A program made the position numbers and the translations under genes. This document shows positions 1 to 5,296 of a stretch of DNA of 9,707 nt, piece by piece. This stretch comes from Candidatus Methanomethylophilus sp. UBA78. GTDB lineage: Archaea > Thermoplasmatota > Thermoplasmata > Methanomassiliicoccales > Methanomethylophilaceae. The stretch covers positions 1-9,707 of the forward strand of contig DARY01000026.1 in NCBI GenBank assembly GCA_002503545.1. Reading direction: 5' to 3'. Within the stretch, counting starts at the first letter, position 1. Every line of letters begins with the position of its first letter. Below the pieces are notes generated by a model. That model was not told where the DNA came from. It saw only the letters and a program-made list of their open reading frames with translations, and searched no databases.

Positions 1-324
1 GTTGATGATGAGGGTCCTGTCGTATGCCCTGAAGAGCGCCTCGAGCTCGTCGTCCTTGTAGAAGTCGACGAGGCCCCTTGCGATGGCGGTCCTGACTGCG
101 GCCGCCTGACCCATGACGCCTCCGCCCTGTACGGTGACGGAGATGTCGACCTTGGCCGCCTTCTCGGGAACGAGCTGGAGGGGCTCCTCGATCTTGAGTC
201 TCGCGAGCTCCGGGCTGTAGATGGCGATGGGGGTCTTGTTGACGACGACCTTGCCGGTCCCCTCTTTGACGACCGCCCTGGCGATCGCGGTCTTCCTTTT
301 TCCACTGGTGTTGACTGCGTCCAT
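1..324 (-). CDS. rpsI: 30S ribosomal protein uS9 (partial, 3' end beyond the window)
   Basis: Small-subunit ribosomal protein S9. The reverse-strand translation starts MDAVNTSGKRKTAIARAVVK, and the KRKTAIARAVV block is the S9 signature. It continues through VQGGGVMGQAAAVRTAIARGL, the conserved glycine-rich core. The 108 visible codons end at the left edge without a stop. Archaeal S9 is about 130-135 residues, so roughly the last 25 residues, the basic tail that reaches the P-site tRNA, lie outside the window. The ATG at 324 follows an AGGTGA Shine-Dalgarno (340-335) that is embedded in the end of uL13. The uL13 stop is only 5 nt upstream of this ATG. It is the third gene of the operon eL18-uL13-uS9, the usual archaeal order. 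Confidence 0.95.
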   Translation of the reverse strand, partial: MDAVNTSGKRKTAIARAVVKEGTGKVVVNKTPIAIYSPELARLKIEEPLQLVPEKAAKVDISVTVQGGGVMGQAAAVRTAIARGLVDFYKDDELEALFRAYDRTLIIN

Positions 325-329
325 TTGAA

Positions 330-755
330 TCATCTCACCTTAGACCCAAGGAACTCGGATACCTCTCCCAGGGTGACGTATTTGCAAGTGACTTCCCTGT
401 CAGCCTCTGCGGGCCTGACCTTGTTCGAATCCTCGAACTGCTTGGGGGCTCCGACGAAGACGTGGAGGCGCCTGTACGCCTCCCTTCCGCTGGTCGACAT
501 CCAGGGGATCATTCCCCTGACGCACCTCTTGAACAGCATGTCGGCGCGGCGGGGGTAGAACGGTCCCTTCCTCTTGGAGACGTCTCCGAGGTCGACCCTG
601 GTCTTGAAGTACTTTAGTATCCCGGACCTCTCGCCAGTGATGATGATCTGCTCGGCGTTGAGGACGACTACCTCCTCCTCGGCCATGATCATCTCAGCGA
701 CGTTGCTTGCGAGCCTTCCGTAGATGAGGCCTTTTCCATCGATAACGGTAACCAT
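330..755 (-). CDS. rplM: 50S ribosomal protein uL13
   Basis: Large-subunit ribosomal protein L13, about 141 residues. The N-terminus MVTVIDGKGLIYGRLASNVA matches the archaeal L13 opening (IDA.G.ilGRLAS). The VVVLNAEQIIITG block and the RGMIPW motif further on are also typical. I start at the ATG at 755 because GGGGTGA (767-761) sits 5 nt upstream as a Shine-Dalgarno. A GTG at 764 is in frame and overlaps the eL18 stop as GTGA; it would add three residues (MNR) and cannot be excluded. It is co-transcribed between eL18 and uS9 and ends in TGA. Confidence 0.95.
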   Translation of the reverse strand: MVTVIDGKGLIYGRLASNVAEMIMAEEEVVVLNAEQIIITGERSGILKYFKTRVDLGDVSKRKGPFYPRRADMLFKRCVRGMIPWMSTSGREAYRRLHVFVGAPKQFEDSNKVRPAEADREVTCKYVTLGEVSEFLGSKVR

Positions 756-760
756 TCGAT

Positions 761-767
761 TCACCCC
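761..767 (-). promoter_or_regulatory. Ribosome binding site deciding the uL13 start
   Basis: GGGGTGA on the minus strand lies 5 nt before the ATG at 755 and overlaps the eL18 stop codon. It favours this ATG over the upstream GTG at 764, which lies inside the site itself. Confidence 0.6.
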
Positions 768-1129
768 ATGATCCTGACTTTGGAGCCCGTGGGGTTCTCC
801 TCCATCAGCTCCCTGATAGTCATGGTCTTTCCTCCGGCGGCGACGATGGCTGCCGCGGCCTTGGCGGAGAAGCTGTAGGCGGCGACGGTCACTTTCTTGT
901 CGATCTCACCGGCGGCGAGGACCTTACCGGGTACGATAATGGTCTCTCCGTCCTGTGCGTATTTCTGTATCTTGCTGAGGTTCGCCTCGGCCCTCACCCT
1001 TATGGGTGCTTCGAGCCGGAGCGCGATGTCTCGCCAGATAGCAGCCTTCTGGTTCTCCCTAGTCTTCGCCTTCAGATCAGCGATCAGGGCGATGAGCTGG
1101 GGGTTAGATTTGTAGCAAGTTCTGCTCAT
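761..1129 (-). CDS. rpl18e: 50S ribosomal protein eL18 (L18e)
   Basis: Archaeal/eukaryotic-type large-subunit protein L18e, 122 residues, a normal length for archaeal members. Recognisable segments are NPQLIALIADLKAKTRENQ at the N-terminus, VPGKVLAAGEIDKKVTVAAY in the middle, and the C-terminal PTGSKVRIMG. This family is absent from bacteria, so it fixes the domain as Archaea. It is the first gene of the ribosomal operon. The ATG at 1129 has a GGGAG-type Shine-Dalgarno at 1143-1139, about 9 nt upstream, and a TATA box at 1177-1185 predicts a leader of about 25 nt. So unlike several other genes here it is probably translated from a leadered mRNA. Confidence 0.95.
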   Translation of the reverse strand: MSRTCYKSNPQLIALIADLKAKTRENQKAAIWRDIALRLEAPIRVRAEANLSKIQKYAQDGETIIVPGKVLAAGEIDKKVTVAAYSFSAKAAAAIVAAGGKTMTIRELMEENPTGSKVRIMG

Positions 1130-1176
1130 TTTCTGACTCTCCCGACATTGGGTAAAACGCTCGTATGCTGGTCCTG

Positions 1177-1185
1177 CTTATAAAA
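1177..1185 (-). promoter_or_regulatory. TATA box of the ribosomal protein operon
   Basis: The minus strand reads TTTTATAAG, a near-consensus archaeal TATA element. With the usual spacing of about 26 nt, transcription would start near 1155. That leaves a leader of roughly 25 nt containing the GGGAG Shine-Dalgarno of eL18. Confidence 0.65.
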
Positions 1186-1221
1186 CTATCCTACTTCCGA
1201 CAGTAATAATATAATAATAAA

Positions 1222-1235
1222 GCGACGGACGTCGC
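1222..1235 (-). terminator. Hairpin followed by a T-rich run on the minus strand
   Basis: GCGAC-GGAC-GTCGC is a 5-bp inverted repeat. On the minus strand it is followed directly by an A/T-only run rich in T (1221-1204). This has the form of a transcript terminator, yet no gene is seen upstream of it on this strand. It may stop antisense transcription from the nitroreductase promoter, act as an operator, or be chance. Confidence 0.25.
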
Positions 1236-1240
1236 GGTCT

Positions 1241-1255
1241 CCGGCCCCGGGCCGG
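1241..1255. repeat. Perfect 15-nt palindrome upstream of the nitroreductase promoter
   Basis: CCGGCCCCGGGCCGG has two 7-nt arms around a single central base. Its centre lies about 35 nt upstream of the TATA box of the nitroreductase gene, a reasonable place for a dimeric regulator. In GC-rich DNA it could also be coincidental. Confidence 0.4.
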
Positions 1256-1280
1256 CGGCGGGAGCCTGTACGCACCACCC

Positions 1281-1288
1281 CATATATA
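1281..1288 (+). promoter_or_regulatory. TATA box for a leaderless nitroreductase mRNA
   Basis: CATATATA is centred about 25-26 nt before the ATG at 1310. Archaeal transcription starts about 26 nt downstream of the TATA centre, so the transcript should begin at or next to the start codon. No Shine-Dalgarno is visible between the box and the ATG. Confidence 0.65.
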
Positions 1289-1309
1289 GGCACCGGGCCA
1301 TTGCGGACC

Positions 1310-1816
1310 ATGGATTTCAAAGCCCTCGTGCGTGCGAGATACTCCTGCAGGAAGTTCGAAGACAGGCCCATAGAACAGGACAAGCTGGACATAATCATCG
1401 ATGCGGGACTGGCCGCACCGAGCGCGATCAACAGCCAGCCCGTGCACCTGTGGGTGATCCAGGACGAGAAGTACCGCGAAGAACTGAAGAAATGCTGCAA
1501 GTTCACGTTCAACGCACCGTGCATCATGGTGGTGGGTTACGACCCCGAGATCTCGTGGGTCAGGGATTACGACGACAAGGACGAGGGGGAGGCGGACTCG
1601 GTGATATTCGCCACATGCCTCCTGATGCAGATCGCGGACCTGGGCCTCGGGGGGACGTACGTGGGGGACTTCGACCCGGCCGCCCTAAAGAGGATCCTCC
1701 CCATGACGAAAGACTACGAGGTCATCTGCATGATACCCTGCGGATACCCCGCCGGAGGACCTTCCATCAAACACTCCGACAGGAAGAGGAGGGAGGACAG
1801 GGTCACCTTCGTCTGA
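1310..1816 (+). CDS. Nitroreductase family FMN-dependent oxidoreductase
   Basis: Small NAD(P)H:FMN oxidoreductase of the nitroreductase superfamily, 168 residues, within the size range of the compact archaeal members. The N-terminal RARYSCRKF matches the R-x-S-x-R flavin phosphate-binding motif. AAPSAINSQP is the conserved FMN/substrate loop. The segment around residues 94-116 (SVIFATCLLMQIADLGLGGTYVG) is the family's central helix and glycine motif, and IPCGYPAGGP corresponds to the C-terminal 'iG.p' block. The physiological substrate cannot be told from sequence. The ATG at 1310 is preferred to an in-frame TTG at 1301 because of the TATA spacing and because homologues begin M-x-F. It is monocistronic, diverges from the ribosomal operon and is followed by a hairpin. 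Confidence 0.9.
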   Translation: MDFKALVRARYSCRKFEDRPIEQDKLDIIIDAGLAAPSAINSQPVHLWVIQDEKYREELKKCCKFTFNAPCIMVVGYDPEISWVRDYDDKDEGEADSVIFATCLLMQIADLGLGGTYVGDFDPAALKRILPMTKDYEVICMIPCGYPAGGPSIKHSDRKRREDRVTFV

Positions 1817-1819
1817 CCC

Positions 1820-1843
1820 GGGAGGGGCGGAATGCCCCCTCCC
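1820..1843 (+). terminator. GC-rich hairpin after the nitroreductase gene
   Basis: GGGAGGGGC and GCCCCCTCCC pair around a GGAAT loop, with one extra C in the right arm, starting 3 nt after the TGA. No T-tract follows, and archaeal termination mainly needs one, so this may instead stabilise the mRNA 3' end. Confidence 0.4.
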
Positions 1844-1891
1844 CCGCTCCGGAACCTGAAAGGTACGCACAATCGGGATGTGTGGCTAAGG

Positions 1892-1906
1892 TTTAATACT
1901 ATAATT
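1892..1906 (+). promoter_or_regulatory. AT-rich promoter element for the TIM-barrel / hexuloisomerase unit
   Basis: TTTAATACTATAATT is the only AT-rich block in the 118-nt gap. It lies about 30-40 nt upstream of the ATG at 1935, which allows a very short leader that would include the partial Shine-Dalgarno GTGAT (1925-1929). Confidence 0.5.
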
Positions 1907-1934
1907 CTTGTTGATGGACCATCAGTGATTGTCC

Positions 1935-3089
1935 ATGATAAGATACGGACCCGCCGGTATTCCGCTGTCCTGCAAGGGACGCACCCTGAAAGACGGCATA
2001 GAGGACGTTCACAACCTCGCCCTCACCGCCCTCGAGATACAGATGGTCAGACCCAAGACGTTCTTCCGCGCACCCGACGAGGACGAGGAGGTCGGCATGA
2101 CCATAAGGGAACTCGGAGGGGAGTCCGGATTCGTCATCGGCATAGACAAGGGCGAGGACGACATAGTCTACGACCCTGACGAGATCATAAACGAGGAGGA
2201 CAACCTCCTCGAGATGGGTTCCGGGATCGCCTACTGCTTCAACGACCTCTACGCCCTCGGCAACATGGCCCGCAGGCACGACGTCTCGCTCTCCCTGCAC
2301 ACCCCCTATTACATGGACCTCGGGGGACCTCTCTACGACGAGTCCTACGAACCGCCGGAGGAGGACGACGAGTATGCGGAGATGCCCCCGGAGACCCTGT
2401 CCATGCAGTGCTTCAACACCATCAGGAACGGCGGGGTGATCCTCAACGCCCTCGGCGGGAGCGTCGTGGTCACCAACCTCGGACCCTACGACCCCAAGAG
2501 GGACAGGGAGGAGACCGAATCCAACATCATGGGCAACGTCAGGGAGCTCGTGAAATGGTGGAAGTCCATGAAGCTGAAGCCCCGCCTCGGGGTGGAGGTC
2601 ACCGGACAGCAGGATGTCTGGGGCTCCCTCGACCAGGTCCTCGACCTCTGCGACACCTTCAAGGGGACGGTCGTCCCGGTCCTCAACTTCGCACAGTACC
2701 AGTCCAGGACCAAGGGCTCCCTCGTGACCTCGACGGACTTCTCCGACCTCATAGGCCAGTTCGTCCCGTATTCCAAGGACGGGGTCTACTCGTCCTTCTC
2801 GAACGTGGAGTTCGATGCGGACGGCAACGAGAGGTGGCTCACCCCCCTGAAGAAAGGGGACCTGAAGTTCGAGAGGCTCGCCGAGTGCCTGGCGGACATG
2901 ATGCCCGAGATCACCCTGATCTCGTCCTCGCCGCTGCTGGAGCACGACGCCGTGTACATGAGGACGCTCACCGAGAGGGTCCTCTCCAAGAAGGCCGCGA
3001 AGTACCTCAAGGACAAGAAGAAGACCGACGAGGCCGAGCGCGTGGCCAACGGCACCCTCGCTCCGGCCGACCCCAACGACGAGGACTGA
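1935..3089 (+). CDS. Endonuclease IV-like TIM-barrel protein with degenerate metal site
   Basis: 384-residue protein of the AP endonuclease family 2 / xylose isomerase-like TIM-barrel fold. The opening IRYGPAGIPLSCKG and ALEIQMVR match strands 1 and 2 of archaeal Nfo-like proteins. SLHTPYYMDL (about 120-129) matches the S-x-H-x-P strand of endonuclease IV, and GVEVTG (about 219-224) the Glu-bearing strand. Several usual metal ligands look replaced: VTNLGP (179-184) where a His is expected, and LNFAQYQ (250-256) where D-x-x-H-x-H is expected. Classic three-zinc AP endonuclease activity is therefore doubtful. A long acidic insertion occupies about residues 46-95, and the C-terminus is lysine-rich then acidic. 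The ATG at 1935 has a weak GTGAT site; an in-frame TTG at 1929 is the alternative. The hexuloisomerase gene follows 17 nt downstream. Confidence 0.75.
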   Translation: MIRYGPAGIPLSCKGRTLKDGIEDVHNLALTALEIQMVRPKTFFRAPDEDEEVGMTIRELGGESGFVIGIDKGEDDIVYDPDEIINEEDNLLEMGSGIAYCFNDLYALGNMARRHDVSLSLHTPYYMDLGGPLYDESYEPPEEDDEYAEMPPETLSMQCFNTIRNGGVILNALGGSVVVTNLGPYDPKRDREETESNIMGNVRELVKWWKSMKLKPRLGVEVTGQQDVWGSLDQVLDLCDTFKGTVVPVLNFAQYQSRTKGSLVTSTDFSDLIGQFVPYSKDGVYSSFSNVEFDADGNERWLTPLKKGDLKFERLAECLADMMPEITLISSSPLLEHDAVYMRTLTERVLSKKAAKYLKDKKKTDEAERVANGTLAPADPNDED

Positions 3090-3093
3090 CGCC

Positions 3094-3098
3094 GGAGG
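3094..3098 (+). promoter_or_regulatory. Ribosome binding site supporting a TTG start
   Basis: GGAGG lies 8 nt before the TTG at 3107, in the 17-nt gap after the TIM-barrel gene. No ATG or GTG is available near it in the frame, so it decides the start of the hexuloisomerase. Confidence 0.75.
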
Positions 3099-3106
3099 CG
3101 GGACCC

Positions 3107-3643
3107 TTGGAGACCATCGACTATCTGGAGGACCGCATAAAGAGGACCCTCGAGCGCATCCCCGCCGAGGACCGCGACCGCCTGGTCGACCTGATCCTTT
3201 CCAGCAACCGCATCTTCATCTTCGGCGCCGGGAGGTCGGGCCTCGTCGGACAGATGTTCGCGGTGCGCCTGGTGCAGCTGGGCCTCCAGGTCTACTTCGT
3301 CGGGGACATGACGACCCCCATCATAGCCAAGGGCGACCTGGCCATCCTCATATCCAACACCGGGAAGACCATGTCGGTCACCAAGACCGCACGCATAGCC
3401 AGAAGGATCGGTTCGCACGTCGTGTGCGTGACCTCCAACAAGAAATGCGACCTGGCCAAGGCCTCCGACACCTGCATAGTCATAGATCCGATGGAGGACG
3501 GCAAATCCGCCGAGTTCGCTCCCCTCGGAACCATATTCGAGGACACTGTCCTGATGCTCTTCGACTGCATGGTGCCGATCCTCATGAAGCGCAAGGGCAC
3601 CACGGAAGAGGACATGCGCTCCAGACACGCCATCTGGGTATGA
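3107..3643 (+). CDS. hxlB: 6-phospho-3-hexuloisomerase (SIS domain)
   Basis: Sugar isomerase interconverting 3-hexulose 6-phosphate and fructose 6-phosphate, the second step of the ribulose monophosphate pathway. In archaea lacking the oxidative pentose phosphate pathway it runs in reverse to supply ribulose 5-phosphate for nucleotides. The protein is 178 residues, almost the same as characterised archaeal members such as MJ1247. It is a single SIS domain: RIFIFGAGRSGLVGQMFAVR (about 35-54), YFVGDMTTP, the LISNTGKT phosphate-binding loop, and PLGTIFEDT with the conserved Glu; it ends in RHAIWV, matching the family's C-terminal R-H. It starts at TTG, supported by GGAGG upstream. Its hexulose-6-phosphate synthase partner is not in the window. 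Its stop directly abuts the stop of the convergent JAB gene. Confidence 0.9.
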   Translation: METIDYLEDRIKRTLERIPAEDRDRLVDLILSSNRIFIFGAGRSGLVGQMFAVRLVQLGLQVYFVGDMTTPIIAKGDLAILISNTGKTMSVTKTARIARRIGSHVVCVTSNKKCDLAKASDTCIVIDPMEDGKSAEFAPLGTIFEDTVLMLFDCMVPILMKRKGTTEEDMRSRHAIWV

Positions 3644-4045
3644 TCAGCCCTCCATGACCGCCGCCTGTATCCTGCGAGGGACGCCGTCCTCCACGGAGTA
3701 TATCGCGAAGGAGGACTCCGCACCGTCCACCATCACCGCGAACGCCTTCCCCGCACCGAACAGCGCCATGTGCTTCTCCATGTCCCTCTGGGTCATCGCG
3801 GTCCCGTCGGAGGACATCCTGAACCAGCCTATGGCCCCGTCGGCATCTTCCGTTCCGGCACCGATGCCCGAGGCTATTCCGTACACGCCGAGGTCATCGC
3901 GGAACAGATGTCCCAGTATCAGACCTTCTGCATCGCCCTCCCCGTAATACGCCTCCTCGGAGGCGTCGGCTATCCGGTCGAACAGCACTTCGTTGACGAA
4001 GAGCTCCGCCTTCGATATGCGTCTGCGTTCGGTTATCTCCCTCAT
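3644..4045 (-). CDS. JAB/MPN-domain protein lacking JAMM histidines
   Basis: 133-residue protein with the layout of a minimal JAB/MPN domain: an N-terminal helix (residues 12-32), then EGLILGHL (40-47) with the JAMM glutamate in place, then IGWFRMSSDGTAMTQRD (72-88). The last matches the GWYHSHP...S..D segment of JAMM peptidases, but the two zinc-binding His are Arg76 and Ser78, and the Ser is Thr85; Asp88 is kept. By family knowledge this should be an MPN-minus, non-peptidase protein, likely a binding or scaffold subunit. The ATG at 4045 overlaps the UBL stop as ATGA and has GGGAG 6 nt upstream. An upstream in-frame start at 4090 would add 15 residues inside the UBL gene and is unlikely. It is the last gene of the E1-UBL-JAB cassette. 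The assignment rests on motif spacing and context. Confidence 0.65.
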   Translation of the reverse strand: MREITERRRISKAELFVNEVLFDRIADASEEAYYGEGDAEGLILGHLFRDDLGVYGIASGIGAGTEDADGAIGWFRMSSDGTAMTQRDMEKHMALFGAGKAFAVMVDGAESSFAIYSVEDGVPRRIQAAVMEG

Positions 4046-4263
4046 CTGAACTCCCAAGGCGCTGGGACTACGTAATACGTTTCCCCGCATATCAGACGGG
4101 TCCCCGGCGGTATGATGTCGGTGCCGTTCCTCAGGAGATATGTGCCAGACCGTTCTCCCCAGTATTCCTCCACGATACGGAACAGTGGATCGGCGACCGC
4201 CCCGTCGGAGAATTCCAGTTTCAGAGAGGCCCCGTCCCTTGCATTGACGACTTCGATGTCCAT
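4042..4263 (-). CDS. Ubiquitin-like beta-grasp protein (no C-terminal Gly-Gly)
   Basis: Small 73-residue protein whose predicted layout fits a ubiquitin fold: strand MDIEVVN, strand SLKLEF, a helix about residues 24-36 (ADPLFRIVEEYWG), then TYLLRNGTDIIPPGTRLICG and a final strand ETYYVVPAP. The 'LRNG..I.PGT.L..GETYYVVP' end resembles the L-x-G-x-x-L-x-dG-d-x-l-x-v-v pattern of prokaryotic ubiquitin-like proteins. It ends WEFR, without the di-glycine used for adenylation and conjugation. The ATG at 4263 has GGGGAAGG upstream. This start lies inside the E1-like gene, giving a 43-nt overlap, and the end overlaps the JAB gene by 4 nt. The call depends on predicted fold plus position between E1-like and JAB genes. 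Confidence 0.6.
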   Translation of the reverse strand: MDIEVVNARDGASLKLEFSDGAVADPLFRIVEEYWGERSGTYLLRNGTDIIPPGTRLICGETYYVVPAPWEFR

Positions 4264-5003
4264 TTAGATCCTTCCCCGCTATGGTTGGGACATTTCGGAT
4301 CCACGCTCAAAGCGATCGTGTAGGTCGATCCGTCCGCCCCATCGTAGTAAAGCATCCCTTTGGTACACAGGTCGCTCCTCCCGCAGGCGATCCGCAGAGC
4401 CTCCCCGGAGGCCAGAGAGGCCATCCTTCTCTCCGTCGACGGATCCGCCCTCGTCCTCGCCGCCGCCCGTTCGCGGGACGGACCGGCTCCGAGCCCCATC
4501 GTGCGGAGACGGCCCATGCCGCATTCCGCACAGGGGCCCTTGGCGAGAACCACCTGTAACTTCCCTCTCGTTCCGTCGGCCGTGACGTCGATGTACGGGA
4601 CCCCGTAGGTGCGCGCACGCGCATTCACGAAGAGCCTCGTATCCACATCTCCGGTGCAACCGACTATCACTTCGAAATTCCATCCGTCCAATTCACGGAC
4701 GTACCCCGCGTGGTAGGCGAACCCGGGACAGGTCGTTTTCTCCCGCATACGCCTGGATGCCGTTTCGGAACGGAACCTTCCGACATCGCTCTCCGCGGCC
4801 AGGGGCAGACGGCCTATGTCGTCCTTCCCGACCGTGCGCGGATCCACGATGAGCATGCGGCGGAACCCGCATGCGAACAGTGCCTGCAGCACCTCCTCGC
4901 CGAGGGAACCGGCGCCCACCACGAGCACCCGTGCGTTGGCCGTACGGCTGCCGTCGTACCACGCCGGAGGGATATGGGGGTCGGAACCGTCCGTGACATC
5001 CAT
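4221..5003 (-). CDS. ThiF/MoeB/E1-like adenylyltransferase-fold protein
   Basis: 260-residue Rossmann protein of the ThiF/MoeB/ubiquitin-E1 family, which adenylates the C-terminus of ubiquitin-like proteins. VLVVGAGSLGEEVLQAL (26-42) is the nucleotide-binding loop. LIVDPRTVGKDDIGRLPL (51-68) corresponds to the D-x-D-x-V-x-x-S-N-L-x-R-Q segment, with the arginine kept. VGCTGDVDTRLFVN (114-127) corresponds to the MoeB D-C-T-D-N...R segment, but the catalytic Asp position is Gly118. The usual lysine after it-G-x-x-K is Arg78. C158-x2-C161 and C238-x2-H241 look like the structural zinc site. The erosion makes ATP chemistry uncertain. It is first in the cassette; TTTTAAAA centred about 26 nt before the ATG indicates a leaderless mRNA. 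Confidence 0.8.
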   Translation of the reverse strand: MDVTDGSDPHIPPAWYDGSRTANARVLVVGAGSLGEEVLQALFACGFRRMLIVDPRTVGKDDIGRLPLAAESDVGRFRSETASRRMREKTTCPGFAYHAGYVRELDGWNFEVIVGCTGDVDTRLFVNARARTYGVPYIDVTADGTRGKLQVVLAKGPCAECGMGRLRTMGLGAGPSRERAAARTRADPSTERRMASLASGEALRIACGRSDLCTKGMLYYDGADGSTYTIALSVDPKCPNHSGEGSKWTSKSSMQGTGPL

Positions 5004-5025
5004 GTCCTACAAATCATACTTCAAG

Positions 5026-5033
5026 TTTTAAAA
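5026..5033. promoter_or_regulatory. Palindromic TATA box shared by two divergent leaderless genes
   Basis: TTTTAAAA is a perfect 8-nt palindrome midway between the divergent start codons at 5003 (E1-like, minus) and 5057 (zinc protein, plus). Its centre is about 26.5 nt from one ATG and 27.5 nt from the other, the normal TATA-to-start distance in both directions. No other TATA-like block exists in this 53-nt gap. The flank on the plus side (CAAG) is the more purine-rich BRE-like side for the plus direction. Confidence 0.7.
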
Positions 5034-5056
5034 GGAATAGATTACATGCAGCATCC

Positions 5057-5251
5057 ATGGCTGATCCGGTAGACCACGACCACTGCAGATTCTGCGGATG
5101 TGCGGTTCCGTTCGAACAGGCCTACTGCTCGATGGAATGCTACGAGCGCGACCAGAAGAAGATCAGGAAGGAACGTATCCGCGAGATCGGTCTGGCCGCC
5201 GTCGCGGTCGCCGGAGCGGCTGCGATTCTCGTTGCGGGATTCGTGTTCTGA
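5057..5251 (+). CDS. Small zinc-ribbon membrane protein (DUF2116-like)
   Basis: 64-residue protein with an N-terminal zinc-binding module, C10-x2-C13 and C24-x3-C28, with His9 and Cys15 nearby. A basic linker (about 33-42, KKIRKERIRE) follows, then one hydrophobic helix from about 43 to the end (GLAAVAVAGAAAILVAGFVF). This resembles the archaeal DUF2116 family: treble-clef-like zinc ribbon plus C-terminal anchor, function unknown. The basic linker predicts that the zinc module stays in the cytoplasm. It starts at an ATG without a Shine-Dalgarno and shares a palindromic TATA box with the divergent E1-like gene. That raises the possibility of joint expression with the ubiquitin-like cassette, though no functional link is shown. 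Confidence 0.8.
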   Translation: MADPVDHDHCRFCGCAVPFEQAYCSMECYERDQKKIRKERIREIGLAAVAVAGAAAILVAGFVF

Positions 5252-5267
5252 TGCCGAAGGCGCATCA

Positions 5268-5273
5268 TTATAA
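5268..5273 (+). promoter_or_regulatory. TATA box for the leaderless exported-protein operon
   Basis: TTATAA is centred about 26.5 nt upstream of the ATG at 5297, which predicts transcription starting at the start codon. No Shine-Dalgarno precedes this ATG. Confidence 0.6.
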
Positions 5274-5296
5274 CATCGTAGCGGATTAATGTTCCC

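Noticed and set aside
1301..1309. TTG at 1301 as the nitroreductase start
   Set aside because: The ATG at 1310 fits the TATA spacing for a leaderless transcript and the family's usual N-terminus.
1130..1309. A tRNA gene upstream of the ribosomal operon, as found in some archaea
   Set aside because: No cloverleaf, T-loop GTTC-type motif or CCA-proximal stem is visible; the region holds promoters and inverted repeats only.
1899..2945. Long open frame antisense to the TIM-barrel gene
   Set aside because: Its translation has no recognisable domain and is biased in composition as expected for the complement of GC-rich codons; the plus-strand frame encodes a recognisable fold.
2786..3628. Long open frame antisense to the hexuloisomerase gene
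   Set aside because: It covers a well-conserved SIS-domain gene on the opposite strand and shows no family motif.
4046..4090. 15-residue N-terminal extension of the JAB protein
   Set aside because: It would lie inside the UBL gene; the ATG at 4045 forms an ATGA overlap and has a Shine-Dalgarno.
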